Shown piece by piece: positions 1 through 5,688 of a stretch of 5,905 bases of DNA. A program made the position numbers and the translations under genes. Below the pieces are notes generated by a model. It was not told where the DNA came from and ran no database searches. It was given only the letters and a program-made list of their open reading frames with translations. How positions within the stretch are numbered: position 1 is the first letter of the stretch; every line of letters starts with the position of its first letter. Location: positions 1-5,905 of the forward strand of contig CAAFPB010000043.1 in assembly GCA_900764725.1 (NCBI GenBank). The letters are read 5' to 3'. Source of the DNA: an uncultured Catenibacterium sp. (GTDB lineage: Bacteria > Bacillota_I > Bacilli_A > Erysipelotrichales > Coprobacillaceae).

Positions 1-1
1 C

Positions 2-109
2 AAATGTATTTCTGAATTTGATAAGTGTTACAGCAAAGAAAAAGCCCTAATCGAATGGATTAAGGTTAACGAGATCAAGGTATTAAATAGCGGAATTAAA
101 ATAGCGTAA
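2..109 (+). CDS. C-terminal fragment of an unrecognised protein, open at the left edge
   Basis: An open frame enters from the left edge and runs 35 codons to a TAA at 107-109. The peptide is Lys/Glu-rich and hydrophilic, with a stretch reading ALIEWIKVNEIKVLN near its end. I do not recognise the family. The W...N.IKVLN pattern faintly recalls the end of small Rossmann-like (SLOG/molybdenum-carrier-like) proteins, but it is too short to rely on. It does not show the zinc ribbon or final RuvC motif expected of TnpB. It lies about 170 bases upstream of the IS-type right end, so it could be cargo, an older interrupted gene, or a chance open frame. Confidence 0.3.
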   Translation, partial: KCISEFDKCYSKEKALIEWIKVNEIKVLNSGIKIA

Positions 110-305
110 AACATATTTAGGGAGATTGACTATACTTCCTTACGAAAGTAGAAATTTACCGTTAATGTGGTCGCTGGACTGCTTGGTAATGAAAGTTTTG
201 ATTCAAATAGATTTACACTTGTAACTCCAAAGTCTGAAAATGATGTACGATTACAAGCTACACTTGGCAATCAGAACCCCACGGGCTTGCCCGTGGGAGT
301 AGTCA
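110..305 (+). mobile_element. Right end of an IS200/IS605-type (TnpB) element or remnant
   Basis: The stretch ends in a GC-rich hairpin (278-297) followed by AGTAGTCA, the layout seen at the right ends of many tnpB-carrying IS200/IS605 elements of Bacillota. At 306 the sequence switches abruptly into recognisable RpiA coding sequence, marking an insertion junction. No target duplication is expected for this family and none is seen. A frame at 152-312 (stop TAG 310-312), lacking an ATG, reads ...GNQNPTGLPVGVVSL; translated tails of this kind are common where tnpB runs into its right end. No recognisable tnpB core is visible, so this is either the far 3' part of a longer element lying to the left or a decayed copy. 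The left boundary at 110 is arbitrary. Confidence 0.55.
278..305 (+). repeat. Terminal hairpin of IS200/IS605-type right end
   Basis: CCCACGGGC (278-286) and GCCCGTGGG (289-297) are perfect reverse complements; sterically this is an 8-bp stem with a CTTG loop. It is followed by AGTAGTCA up to the junction with rpiA at about 306. In IS200/IS605 elements such subterminal hairpins are recognised by the TnpA Y1 transposase, and in TnpB elements they also form the 3' part of the omega RNA just before the guide. There is no T tract after the stem, so it is not an intrinsic terminator. The hairpin differs in sequence from the one at 5692-5713, so the two ends come from different elements. Confidence 0.65.
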
Positions 306-882
306 GCTTGTAGATTATTTAAGTGAATCTCATAAAGATGTTAAGGTTGTCACACCTTCATTTGCGACAGAACAAGCTTGTGTTCAAGCAGGTTTAGAAC
401 TATTACCGCTTTGGTCAGTCGATCATGTTGATTTATCTTTTGATGGATGTGATGAAGTAGATCATCATTTAAATGCATTAAAATCAGGTGGAGCTATTCA
501 TACAAGAGAAAAGCTGATTGCATCTATGAGTGATCATTATATCTTATTGATTGATGAATCAAAGTATTTTATTACTTTACCTTTTTCGCATGATATTACA
601 TGTGAAGTATTAAAAGATGCTTATAGTTATGTATCAAGAAGAATTAAGGAAATGGGTGGAAAACTTGTTTTAAGACCCAATAAGAGTAAAGCAGGACCAG
701 TAATAAGTGATGATGGGCATTTTATTGTAGATGTACATTTTGATACAATAGAAGATGTAAAAGAATTGAATAATAAGTTAAATAGTATTGAAGGGCTTAT
801 TGCGACTTCTCTATTTGTAGGATTAGTCACAGATTTGATTATTTCTAATTCAGAAGAAACATACAGAATAGGAGGAAAATAG
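306..882 (+). pseudogene. rpiA: Ribose-5-phosphate isomerase A, 5'-truncated by IS insertion
   Basis: The frame from 307 encodes about 191 residues of RpiA, which interconverts ribose-5-phosphate and ribulose-5-phosphate in the pentose phosphate pathway. Visible family marks are VVTPSFATE, the catalytic-site motif DGCDEVD (442-462, usually DGADEVD), and KSGGAIHTREK with the catalytic Lys at 481-483 and Glu at 508-510. The ending runs through IEGLIATSLFVGLV. Full RpiA is about 220-230 residues. The first 25-35, including the GTGST phosphate-binding loop, are absent and replaced by an IS-type end. The frame is open back to 244 through the hairpin but has no ATG, GTG or TTG start before the internal ATG at 526. 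A product from 526 (118 aa) would lack the active site. The stop is one base from the next gene's start codon, so the two probably formed an operon. The family call is strong; loss of function is inferred. Confidence 0.85.
871..875 (+). promoter_or_regulatory. Ribosome binding site of the Gfo/Idh/MocA gene inside the end of rpiA
   Basis: GGAGG lies 8 bases before the ATG at 884 and within the last codons of rpiA, whose TAG is at 880-882. This supports ATG 884 as the start and suggests translational coupling to the original rpiA. Confidence 0.8.
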
Positions 883-883
883 C

Positions 884-1843
884 ATGTATAATTGGGGTAT
901 TATTGGAACAGGTTGGATTGCTCATGAAATGGGTGAAGCATTAAATAGAAAGGGTCATGGTATCTATGGAGTTGTATCAGGGCGCTATGAGAATGCATTG
1001 TCTTATCAGAAAGAATTTGAAGTAAAACATATCTATCATACAATAGATGAAATGTTGGAAGATTCAAATATTGATATTGTTTATATCGCAACACCACATA
1101 ATCTACATTATGAACAGATGATGAAAGCACTAGATGCAGGTAAACATGTGTTTGTAGAAAAATCTATTACAGTCAATGATCAACAGTTAGAAGAAGCAGT
1201 TTCTTTAGCACAGGAGAAAGGTTTAGTGATTATGGATGGTGTAACACTTTTCCATATGCCTATTTTTAAGAAAGTAAAAGAGATTGTAGAAGGCGGATCA
1301 CTTGGACCGGTTAAAATGATTCAGGTTAACTTTGGAAGTTGTAAGGAGTATGATGTAAATAATCGTTTCTTCTCTAAGGATCTTGCTGGTGGTGCATTAC
1401 TTGATATTGGTGTCTATGCAGTCAGCTTTGCTCGTTATTTTATGTCAGAAAATCCAACACAAGTTTTATCTACTGTCAATCTATTTGAAACTGGTGTTGA
1501 TGAAACATCAGGTATTATTTTAAATAATTCTAAGGAAATGGCAGTGATTTCTCTTACAATGCGTGCTAAACAACCTAAACGTGGTTTAATAGCCTGTGAA
1601 AATGGTTATATTGAAATCTATAACTATCCTAGAGGAGACAAGGCAGTCATCACTTATACATCTGATGGACATACTGAAACTATTGAAAATGGAGATACAA
1701 AAGACGCATTAATCTATGAAATTGAAGATATGGAAGCATATGTAACAAAAAAATATAGTAAAACATTAGAATATACAAGTAATGTCATGAAAATACTTAC
1801 TAAAATCCGAAAACAGTGGGGCATGATTTACCCTTTTGAATAA
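884..1843 (+). CDS. Gfo/Idh/MocA-family NAD(P)-dependent oxidoreductase
   Basis: This is a 319-residue soluble dehydrogenase of the usual family length. The N-terminal Rossmann dinucleotide-binding motif is GIIGTGWIA (5-13), followed by ATPHNLH (69-75) and the catalytic-lysine segment VEKS (91-94), where most relatives have EKP. The C-terminal alpha/beta domain carries GGALLDIGVYAVSFARYF (169-186), with Asp174 and Tyr178 in the usual D-x-G-x-Y/H positions. The closest style is the dihydrodiol-dehydrogenase-like branch (trans-dihydrodiol or sugar dehydrogenases). The substrate cannot be read from sequence; a sugar or sugar derivative is likely given the rpiA neighbour. The gene starts one base after the rpiA stop with a good RBS, so it may have depended on the rpiA promoter. 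The IS end upstream could therefore have altered its expression. Confidence 0.9.
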   Translation: MYNWGIIGTGWIAHEMGEALNRKGHGIYGVVSGRYENALSYQKEFEVKHIYHTIDEMLEDSNIDIVYIATPHNLHYEQMMKALDAGKHVFVEKSITVNDQQLEEAVSLAQEKGLVIMDGVTLFHMPIFKKVKEIVEGGSLGPVKMIQVNFGSCKEYDVNNRFFSKDLAGGALLDIGVYAVSFARYFMSENPTQVLSTVNLFETGVDETSGIILNNSKEMAVISLTMRAKQPKRGLIACENGYIEIYNYPRGDKAVITYTSDGHTETIENGDTKDALIYEIEDMEAYVTKKYSKTLEYTSNVMKILTKIRKQWGMIYPFE

Positions 1844-1905
1844 ATTAAAGTACAAAGAATACTTTTCGTGCAATAAAAAAACCTTTTATACATAACTATG
1901 AGACT

Positions 1906-1911
1906 TATAAT
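1906..1911 (+). promoter_or_regulatory. Candidate -10 box for the LytTR regulator gene
   Basis: A perfect TATAAT lies 33 bases upstream of the ATG at 1945. The -35 region is weak: TTTTAT at 1884-1889 with 16-base spacing is the best match. A promoter with a poor -35 box would fit activator dependence, but that is inference. The surrounding 1844-1944 gap shows nothing else convincing. Confidence 0.5.
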
Positions 1912-1944
1912 ATTATTTTTGGTAAATTAATAGTGGTGATAATT

Positions 1945-2784
1945 ATGAGGAAAAAAGTGGTAAATGATTTAATTGGTACAAGTACGGAAATTTTACAAGC
2001 ATTTTGGCATAAGGATATGAGTCTTTTAAGCCATTATTTAGACGATGATGTTTTTTATTGTGGTGCTGATCCAAGTCAATATTATTCTAGCAAGAATGAA
2101 TTAGTGAATTATTTATATTCAGTCATGAATGGATGCTCAGAAAGTGAATTGACACATATTGATTTACAATGTGTTTTTAATCAGCAGAACACATGTATTA
2201 TTGTCGGACGCTTTTTTCTTATGACTGATATGAATTCATTAGAAATGATTCATGAAAAACAAAGATGTACATTTGTCTGGTCTATTGAGAAGGAAAGAGA
2301 AGGACGTATTGTATATATTAATATACCAGATTACATAGGAAAACTAGAAGAAGGGGAAGTATTCCCTCACAAGATGGGTTCTACTACATATCAGTATTAT
2401 AAGGATATGGTTAAAAAGCTAATGGAACCAGATAAAACTATTTTAGTGAATGATAAGAGTAAGCATACATGTTTAATCCCTTTGAAGGATATCCATTATG
2501 TAATGGCATTCCAGCACAACACAGTTATATATACAAGTAAAAGTGAAATTACATGTACTGTTTCTTTTAATAAGATGGAAGAATTACTCGGTACACAATT
2601 CTTTAAGATTCATAGAAGCTATACGATTAATAGAGAATATATTCGTTTATTTGGTCCTGATTATGTAGAACTTACAACAGGTGAAAAGGTCCCAATGACT
2701 AAACGTAATCGAACACAGCTTATTAATTCTTTAATGGAGTGTACAAATATTCAGTCAGGTATTGATGATGACGCAAAAAAATAG
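1945..2784 (+). CDS. LytTR-family transcriptional regulator with N-terminal NTF2/SnoaL-like domain
   Basis: This 279-residue protein has no membrane segment or signal peptide. Residues about 5-128 resemble a SnoaL/NTF2-like cone fold: a helix with AFWHKDMSLLSHYLDDDVFYCG, later strands CIIVGRFFLMTD and FVWSIEKE. Such domains often bind small ligands or dimerise. Residues about 163-268 are a LytTR DNA-binding domain, with ILVNDKSKHTCLIPLKDIHY, the core FFKIHRSYTINREYI (219-233) and VPMTKRNRTQL (249-259). There is no receiver domain with a phosphorylatable Asp, so it is probably a one-component sensor-regulator rather than a two-component partner. I chose ATG 1945 over GTG 1933 because GGTGAT (1935-1940), complementary to the 3' end of 16S rRNA, sits 4 bases before it and would be inside the longer ORF. 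The target genes and ligand are unknown. The stop codon lies inside the terminator stem. Confidence 0.85.
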   Translation: MRKKVVNDLIGTSTEILQAFWHKDMSLLSHYLDDDVFYCGADPSQYYSSKNELVNYLYSVMNGCSESELTHIDLQCVFNQQNTCIIVGRFFLMTDMNSLEMIHEKQRCTFVWSIEKEREGRIVYINIPDYIGKLEEGEVFPHKMGSTTYQYYKDMVKKLMEPDKTILVNDKSKHTCLIPLKDIHYVMAFQHNTVIYTSKSEITCTVSFNKMEELLGTQFFKIHRSYTINREYIRLFGPDYVELTTGEKVPMTKRNRTQLINSLMECTNIQSGIDDDAKK

Positions 2785-2808
2785 GTTCTCGCGAGAGAAC
2801 CTATTTTT
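2777..2808. terminator. Bidirectional intrinsic terminator between convergent genes
   Basis: AAAAATAGGTTCTC (2777-2790) and GAGAACCTATTTTT (2795-2808) form a perfect 14-bp stem around a GCGA tetraloop (GNRA type). The A tract on one side and T tract on the other give a U-rich tail on either strand, so it can end both the LytTR regulator transcript (+) and the membrane protein transcript (-). The TAG stop of the first gene (2782-2784) and the TAG of the second (complement of 2801-2803) sit in opposite arms. Confidence 0.92.
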
Positions 2809-3454
2809 GCTTGTCTTCATAATAATCTAATGTTGGTAAATCCCATCGATAATGGGCTGCAAGTACTCTAATAAGTACAACTATAATAAAGCCTAGTATC
2901 ACTGCAATGTTGGTTTCCCCATATTTCATGAATAAACATGTAATGATGGCACCAATGATTGAAGCAGACGCATAGATCTGTTTCACACATACCTGAGGTA
3001 ATTCATTTGCAAGAACATCACGAATAATACCTCCACCTACACCTGTCATAACACCAAGGAATGCAGGAAGAAATATTCCGGGATGAACAGCCATACCAGC
3101 GTTCACACCATCCATTGTGAATGCAGCAAGACCTAAAGTATCAAAGATAAATAATAATTGAGTTGTTAAAGATTCAATGCTCTTTCTAGTTGTTTTCTTG
3201 TGAAAATATAATATTAAGATCGTTAAGTTGGCAGTTATTAATGCAATGATTACGAAGATTGGATTTTTAAACATAACAGGGGGAGTCACACCAATCAGTA
3301 CATCTCTGACCATCCCTCCACCTACTGCAGTACATAGTGCTAGAATATTAATTCCAAATAAATCCATCTTCTTCTTGCTTGCAACCATAACACCAGAAAT
3401 TGCGAAAGCAATAGTGCCAACAATATCCATGACTAAATTAAATGTTGCATTCAT
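2801..3454 (-). CDS. YicG/UPF0126 (TRIC-like) family membrane protein
   Basis: This is a 217-residue integral membrane protein with about six to seven hydrophobic helices. It is built from two homologous halves, each carrying the family's signature: VGGGMVRDVL (44-53) and VGGGIIRDVL (139-148). The second half also has DTLGLAAFTMDGVNAG, mirroring DIVGTIAFAISGVMVA in the first. This is the PF03458 two-repeat family, usually labelled glycine transporter (YicG/YadS) or TRIC-type channel; the physiological substrate in this organism is uncertain. The length is normal and complete. GGAG (complement of 3460-3463) lies 5 bases before the ATG, supporting the start. The gene follows rpsD on the same strand with only 42 bases between. 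That gap holds the rpsD terminator and no clear promoter, so expression may depend on read-through. Confidence 0.9.
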   Translation of the reverse strand: MNATFNLVMDIVGTIAFAISGVMVASKKKMDLFGINILALCTAVGGGMVRDVLIGVTPPVMFKNPIFVIIALITANLTILILYFHKKTTRKSIESLTTQLLFIFDTLGLAAFTMDGVNAGMAVHPGIFLPAFLGVMTGVGGGIIRDVLANELPQVCVKQIYASASIIGAIITCLFMKYGETNIAVILGFIIVVLIRVLAAHYRWDLPTLDYYEDKQK

Positions 3455-3464
3455 ATAAACTCCA

Positions 3465-3489
3465 ATAAAAAAGCAGCCCTAAGGCTGCT
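3465..3489 (-). terminator. Intrinsic terminator after rpsD
   Basis: On the minus strand AGCAGCC (complement of 3483-3489) pairs with GGCTGCT (complement of 3472-3478) around a TTAG loop. A run of six T (complement of 3467-3472) follows. It begins about 8 bases after the rpsD stop and ends about 10 bases before the start codon of the next gene, so the next gene's ribosome binding site lies directly downstream of the U tract. Confidence 0.88.
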
Positions 3490-3496
3490 AATAGAA

Positions 3497-4102
3497 TTAA
3501 CCAAGTCTGTTATAGTATTCGACGATTAGCTGTTCGTTGATTTCCTGATTTAATTCAGATCTTTCAGGAAGTCTAGTGAACTTACCAGTTCTCTTTTCAG
3601 CGTCTACTTCAACGAAGCCAGGAGTATGAGTCTGAGCTTCTAAAGCTGTCTTGATAACATCTAACTGCTGAGATCTTTCCTTAACAGTAATAACGTCACC
3701 AGGATTTACTCTACATGAAGGGATATCAGTCTTGATACCGTTTAATAAAATATGACCATGGTTTACTAACTGTCTAGCTGCTCTACGAGTAGTTGCGAAT
3801 CCCATTCTATAAACTACGTTGTCTAATCTTGATTCAAGTAAGAATAAGAAGTTTGCACCAGTTACACCTTCCATCTTAGAAGCGCGATTGAAAGTGTTGT
3901 GGAACTGCTTTTCGTTAACACCATACATATGTCTTACTTTCTGCTTTTCTGCTAACTGAAGACCATATTCAGTGCTCTTGTGTCTCTTCTGACCATGCTG
4001 ACCTGGAGCATAAGGTCTCTTGTTTAATTCTTTTCCGTTTTCCAATACTGAGAAACCAAGTCTTCTAGACTTTTTCCAGATTGGGCCTGTATAACGTGCC
4101 AT
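3497..4102 (-). CDS. rpsD: 30S ribosomal protein S4
   Basis: S4 is a primary 16S rRNA-binding protein that nucleates assembly of the small subunit. This 201-residue protein has the family's usual length and opens with [16 protein letters not shown]. It then has [12 protein letters not shown] (29-40) and the RNA-binding S4 domain from about residue 91 ([20 protein letters not shown], then [10 protein letters not shown]). The ending is the canonical [10 protein letters not shown]. The four N-terminal zinc-binding cysteines of C+ paralogues are absent, so it is the C- (zinc-independent) form. A strong AAGGAGGT (complement of 4110-4117) stands 7 bases before the ATG. The gene stands alone with its own promoter and structured leader, as rpsD does in Bacillus, rather than in the alpha operon. 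This suggests autoregulation by S4 binding to the leader. Confidence 0.98.
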   Translation of the reverse strand: MARYTGPIWKKSRRLGFSVLENGKELNKRPYAPGQHGQKRHKSTEYGLQLAEKQKVRHMYGVNEKQFHNTFNRASKMEGVTGANFLFLLESRLDNVVYRMGFATTRRAARQLVNHGHILLNGIKTDIPSCRVNPGDVITVKERSQQLDVIKTALEAQTHTPGFVEVDAEKRTGKFTRLPERSELNQEINEQLIVEYYNRLG

Positions 4103-4265
4103 TGACGTTACCTCCTTATTGTTTTATTTGCATAAAACAATAACAATTCATAACTCACCCTGCGTATGTTCTTATTAAGCATTTCTCTTGCGGTAAGATA
4201 CTTTGCATCCCTAAGTCAAGAACGTAGCTGCACGACTGTTATGTACCGCTATTCATTTTATTGCG
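4103..4265 (-). ncRNA. Structured 5' leader of rpsD, candidate S4 autoregulatory element
   Basis: About 160 nt lie between the predicted transcription start and the rpsD ATG, far more than an RBS needs. On the minus strand GCGGTA (complement of 4244-4249) pairs with TACCGC (complement of 4190-4195). Between them GGGATGC-AAA-GTATCTT can form a stem with wobble pairs. GTTCTT (complement of 4218-4223), inside the first loop, can pair with AAGAAC (complement of 4168-4173), outside it, giving an interleaved pseudoknot-type arrangement. A 12-bp AT hairpin follows next to the ribosome binding site. S4 is known to bind pseudoknotted leaders to repress its own synthesis in E. coli and to regulate rpsD through its leader in Bacillus subtilis. 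The S4 function here is inferred from position and fold. Confidence 0.75.
4111..4143 (-). promoter_or_regulatory. AT-rich hairpin abutting the rpsD ribosome binding site
   Basis: On the minus strand TTATTGTTTTAT (complement of 4132-4143) and ATAAAACAATAA (complement of 4116-4127) form a perfect 12-bp stem closed by a GCAA (GNRA) tetraloop. The last two bases of the stem are the first two of AAGGAGG, so folding borders the Shine-Dalgarno sequence directly. It lacks a following U tract, so translational rather than terminator-type control is more likely. Confidence 0.7.
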
Positions 4266-4271
4266 AGTTTG

Positions 4272-4300
4272 ATTATACTGAATAAAGTAATGAAAGTCAA
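4272..4300 (-). promoter_or_regulatory. Sigma-A-type promoter of rpsD
   Basis: On the minus strand TTGACT (complement of 4295-4300) and TATAAT (complement of 4272-4277) are separated by exactly 17 bases. This is a near-consensus vegetative promoter, as expected for a ribosomal protein gene. Transcription should start near 4265. The -35 box lies only about 17 bases past the stop of the upstream macrodomain gene. Confidence 0.92.
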
Positions 4301-4317
4301 ATAAAACTTGATTAAAA

Positions 4318-4830
4318 CTACATAAATTTGTTTAGTTCTGCTTCATATACGGATTTAGTATGAGAATCAAAGAGAACCCACTCCACTAATTCAAAAGAAT
4401 CAGGATAATCTTTTAGAAATTGATATACAGTAACAATTGCAATATGCGCAGCTTTTTCAACTGGAAAGTGGTAAACACCAGTAGAAATAGAAGGGAAGGC
4501 AATCTTTCTAATGCCATGATCCATTGCAAGCTTCATTGAGTTATAATAACAATTAGTCAATAATTCTTCTTCATTATGATTTCCACCATACCAGATAGGA
4601 CCTACAGTATGAATGACATAATCACAAGGAAGATTATATGCTTTTGTGATTTTAGCTTCTCCTGTTTCACATCCATGAAGTGTTCTGCATTCTTCAAGAA
4701 GTTTGGGCCCTGCGGCTTTGTGTATGGCACCATCCACACCGCCACCACCTAAAAGAAGATTATTAGCAGCATTCACAAAAGCCTCTACATCTGTCACTTT
4801 TGTGATATCACCTTGAATTGTTTTAATCAT
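4318..4830 (-). CDS. Macrodomain protein, probable O-acetyl-ADP-ribose deacetylase / ADP-ribosyl hydrolase
   Basis: This 170-residue protein is a single macrodomain of the MacroD/YmdB type, which binds ADP-ribose. It typically removes acetyl from O-acetyl-ADP-ribose or mono-ADP-ribose from proteins. Motifs in order are QGDIT (6-10), the catalytic-loop [20 protein letters not shown] (20-39), TGEAKIT (56-62), [10 protein letters not shown] (71-80) and the phosphate-loop [10 protein letters not shown] (114-123). Length and motif spacing are normal for the family. The start is set by GAGGT (complement of 4836-4840), 5 bases before the ATG. That RBS overlaps the last base of the stop codon of the upstream Sel1 gene, so the two are translationally coupled. 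No sirtuin or ADP-ribosyltransferase gene is in the window. No terminator separates it from the rpsD promoter. Confidence 0.93.
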   Translation of the reverse strand: MIKTIQGDITKVTDVEAFVNAANNLLLGGGGVDGAIHKAAGPKLLEECRTLHGCETGEAKITKAYNLPCDYVIHTVGPIWYGGNHNEEELLTNCYYNSMKLAMDHGIRKIAFPSISTGVYHFPVEKAAHIAIVTVYQFLKDYPDSFELVEWVLFDSHTKSVYEAELNKFM

Positions 4831-4839
4831 ATATTACCT

Positions 4840-5640
4840 CTAACTCCATTCATACCCAGGTAATGCATCATTTAATCTTTGTCTTGCTTCTTCTTGATTT
4901 CTTAAAACACGCTTATAACAGTTTTTAATTAAAAAATCACCTGATTCAAGCCTTTTATAATACATCTGTTCAGCTAATTGATAATACTTCAAGGCTTGTT
5001 TGTTGTCTACTTCTGTACCAATACCATACAAGAAACAATCACCTAGACGCATCATAATATCAGTTCCCACTAGATGAATATTATCTTCATTAAGACCCTC
5101 TGCACAATGCATATAGATACGGAACGCTTCTACCTCACTCTTTTCTACATAAAAACCATTGCGATACATATCACCAATCTTATAGAGTGAACATAGATGT
5201 CCATCAAATGCCCCTAAAGCAAAATAATGGAATGCTTTCTTATAATCTACGGGTATATCTCTACCATAATAATAACAATATCCTAAATTTTCCTGAGCCT
5301 GACGACATCCTCCATTAGCTGCAATTGTATAATACTCAACAGCTTTCTTATAGTTCTGCTCACCAGCTCGTCCTGTATAATAGAGTGAACCAATGTCACA
5401 TGCTGCATCCATATTTCCCACATTCAGTTCATCAGTATAGACCTCAATAATAAAATCAGCCACACACTCAGGAAGAATCTTTGTGCCATCTGCTTCATGT
5501 AATTCTTCTGCAATAGTAAAAGCATCTTCATCTGAAAAATCCAATTCATTTTCTATAATATTATAGATTTCTGGATAATCTTCTTCAGATATTTCTGAGA
5601 GTATATCACTTAATCTTCTATATAATTCTTTACTGTTCAT
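4840..5640 (-). CDS. Sel1-repeat (TPR-like) protein
   Basis: This 266-residue protein probably acts as a helical protein-protein scaffold. An acidic N-terminal region (1-75) precedes about four Sel1-like repeats. Repeat one, near 77-111, has DIGSLYYTG...NYKKAVEYYTIAANGG. Repeat two, near 112-147, has ENLGYCYYYG...DYKKAFHYFALGAFDG. Repeat three, near 148-183, has YKIGDMYRNGF...EAFRIYMHCAE. Repeat four, near 195-230, has MRLGDCFLYGIG...NKQALKYYQLAE. There is no signal peptide, so it is likely cytoplasmic, unlike many secreted Sel1 proteins. AGGGAG (complement of 5648-5653) lies 7 bases before the ATG and fixes the start. The macrodomain gene starts 9 bases after its stop. The partner and role are unknown; a link to ADP-ribose signalling or stress is only suggested by the pairing. 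Confidence 0.85.
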   Translation of the reverse strand: MNSKELYRRLSDILSEISEEDYPEIYNIIENELDFSDEDAFTIAEELHEADGTKILPECVADFIIEVYTDELNVGNMDAACDIGSLYYTGRAGEQNYKKAVEYYTIAANGGCRQAQENLGYCYYYGRDIPVDYKKAFHYFALGAFDGHLCSLYKIGDMYRNGFYVEKSEVEAFRIYMHCAEGLNEDNIHLVGTDIMMRLGDCFLYGIGTEVDNKQALKYYQLAEQMYYKRLESGDFLIKNCYKRVLRNQEEARQRLNDALPGYEWS

Positions 5641-5661
5641 AGTGATTCTCCCTAGAATTTA

Positions 5662-5688
5662 ATTATTTCTGGGTCATGAGTAAGTCAA
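5662..5688 (-). promoter_or_regulatory. Possible hybrid promoter of the Sel1-macrodomain operon at the IS edge
   Basis: On the minus strand TTGACT (complement of 5683-5688) is formed by the last bases of the IS-type right end. AATAAT (complement of 5662-5667) lies 15 bases further on. Spacing is short and the leader would be only about 10-15 nt, so this is weak. If real, part of the operon's promoter comes from the inserted element. Confidence 0.3.

Noticed and set aside
165..224. A short ATG-started ORF of 19 codons left of the IS end
   Set aside because: No RBS, no recognisable protein, and it lies within the presumed IS 3' region.
278..297. The GC-rich hairpin as an intrinsic terminator
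   Set aside because: No T tract follows on either strand; position and flanking AGTAGTCA fit an IS200/IS605 right end better.
526..882. A 118-residue ORF starting at ATG 526 as an independent small gene
   Set aside because: It is in frame with RpiA sequence extending back to 306, has no convincing RBS, and would lack the active site. It is the 3' part of the broken rpiA.
627..1130. Minus-strand ORFs at 627-830 and 900-1130, and a plus-strand ORF at 3228-3458
   Set aside because: They lie opposite rpiA, the oxidoreductase and the membrane protein gene, have no RBS and no recognisable protein features, and are antisense shadows.
1847..1866. Terminator after the oxidoreductase (AAAGTA / TACTTT stem)
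   Set aside because: Only 6 AT-rich base pairs with a 7-base loop and a short T run; too weak to call.
1933..1944. GTG at 1933 as the start of the LytTR regulator
   Set aside because: GGTGAT at 1935-1940 is well placed as the RBS for ATG 1945, while no RBS precedes 1933.
4103..4265. T-box or metabolite riboswitch in the rpsD leader
   Set aside because: No T-box sequence or familiar riboswitch core is visible, and there is no terminator hairpin before the start codon. An S4-binding leader explains the position better.
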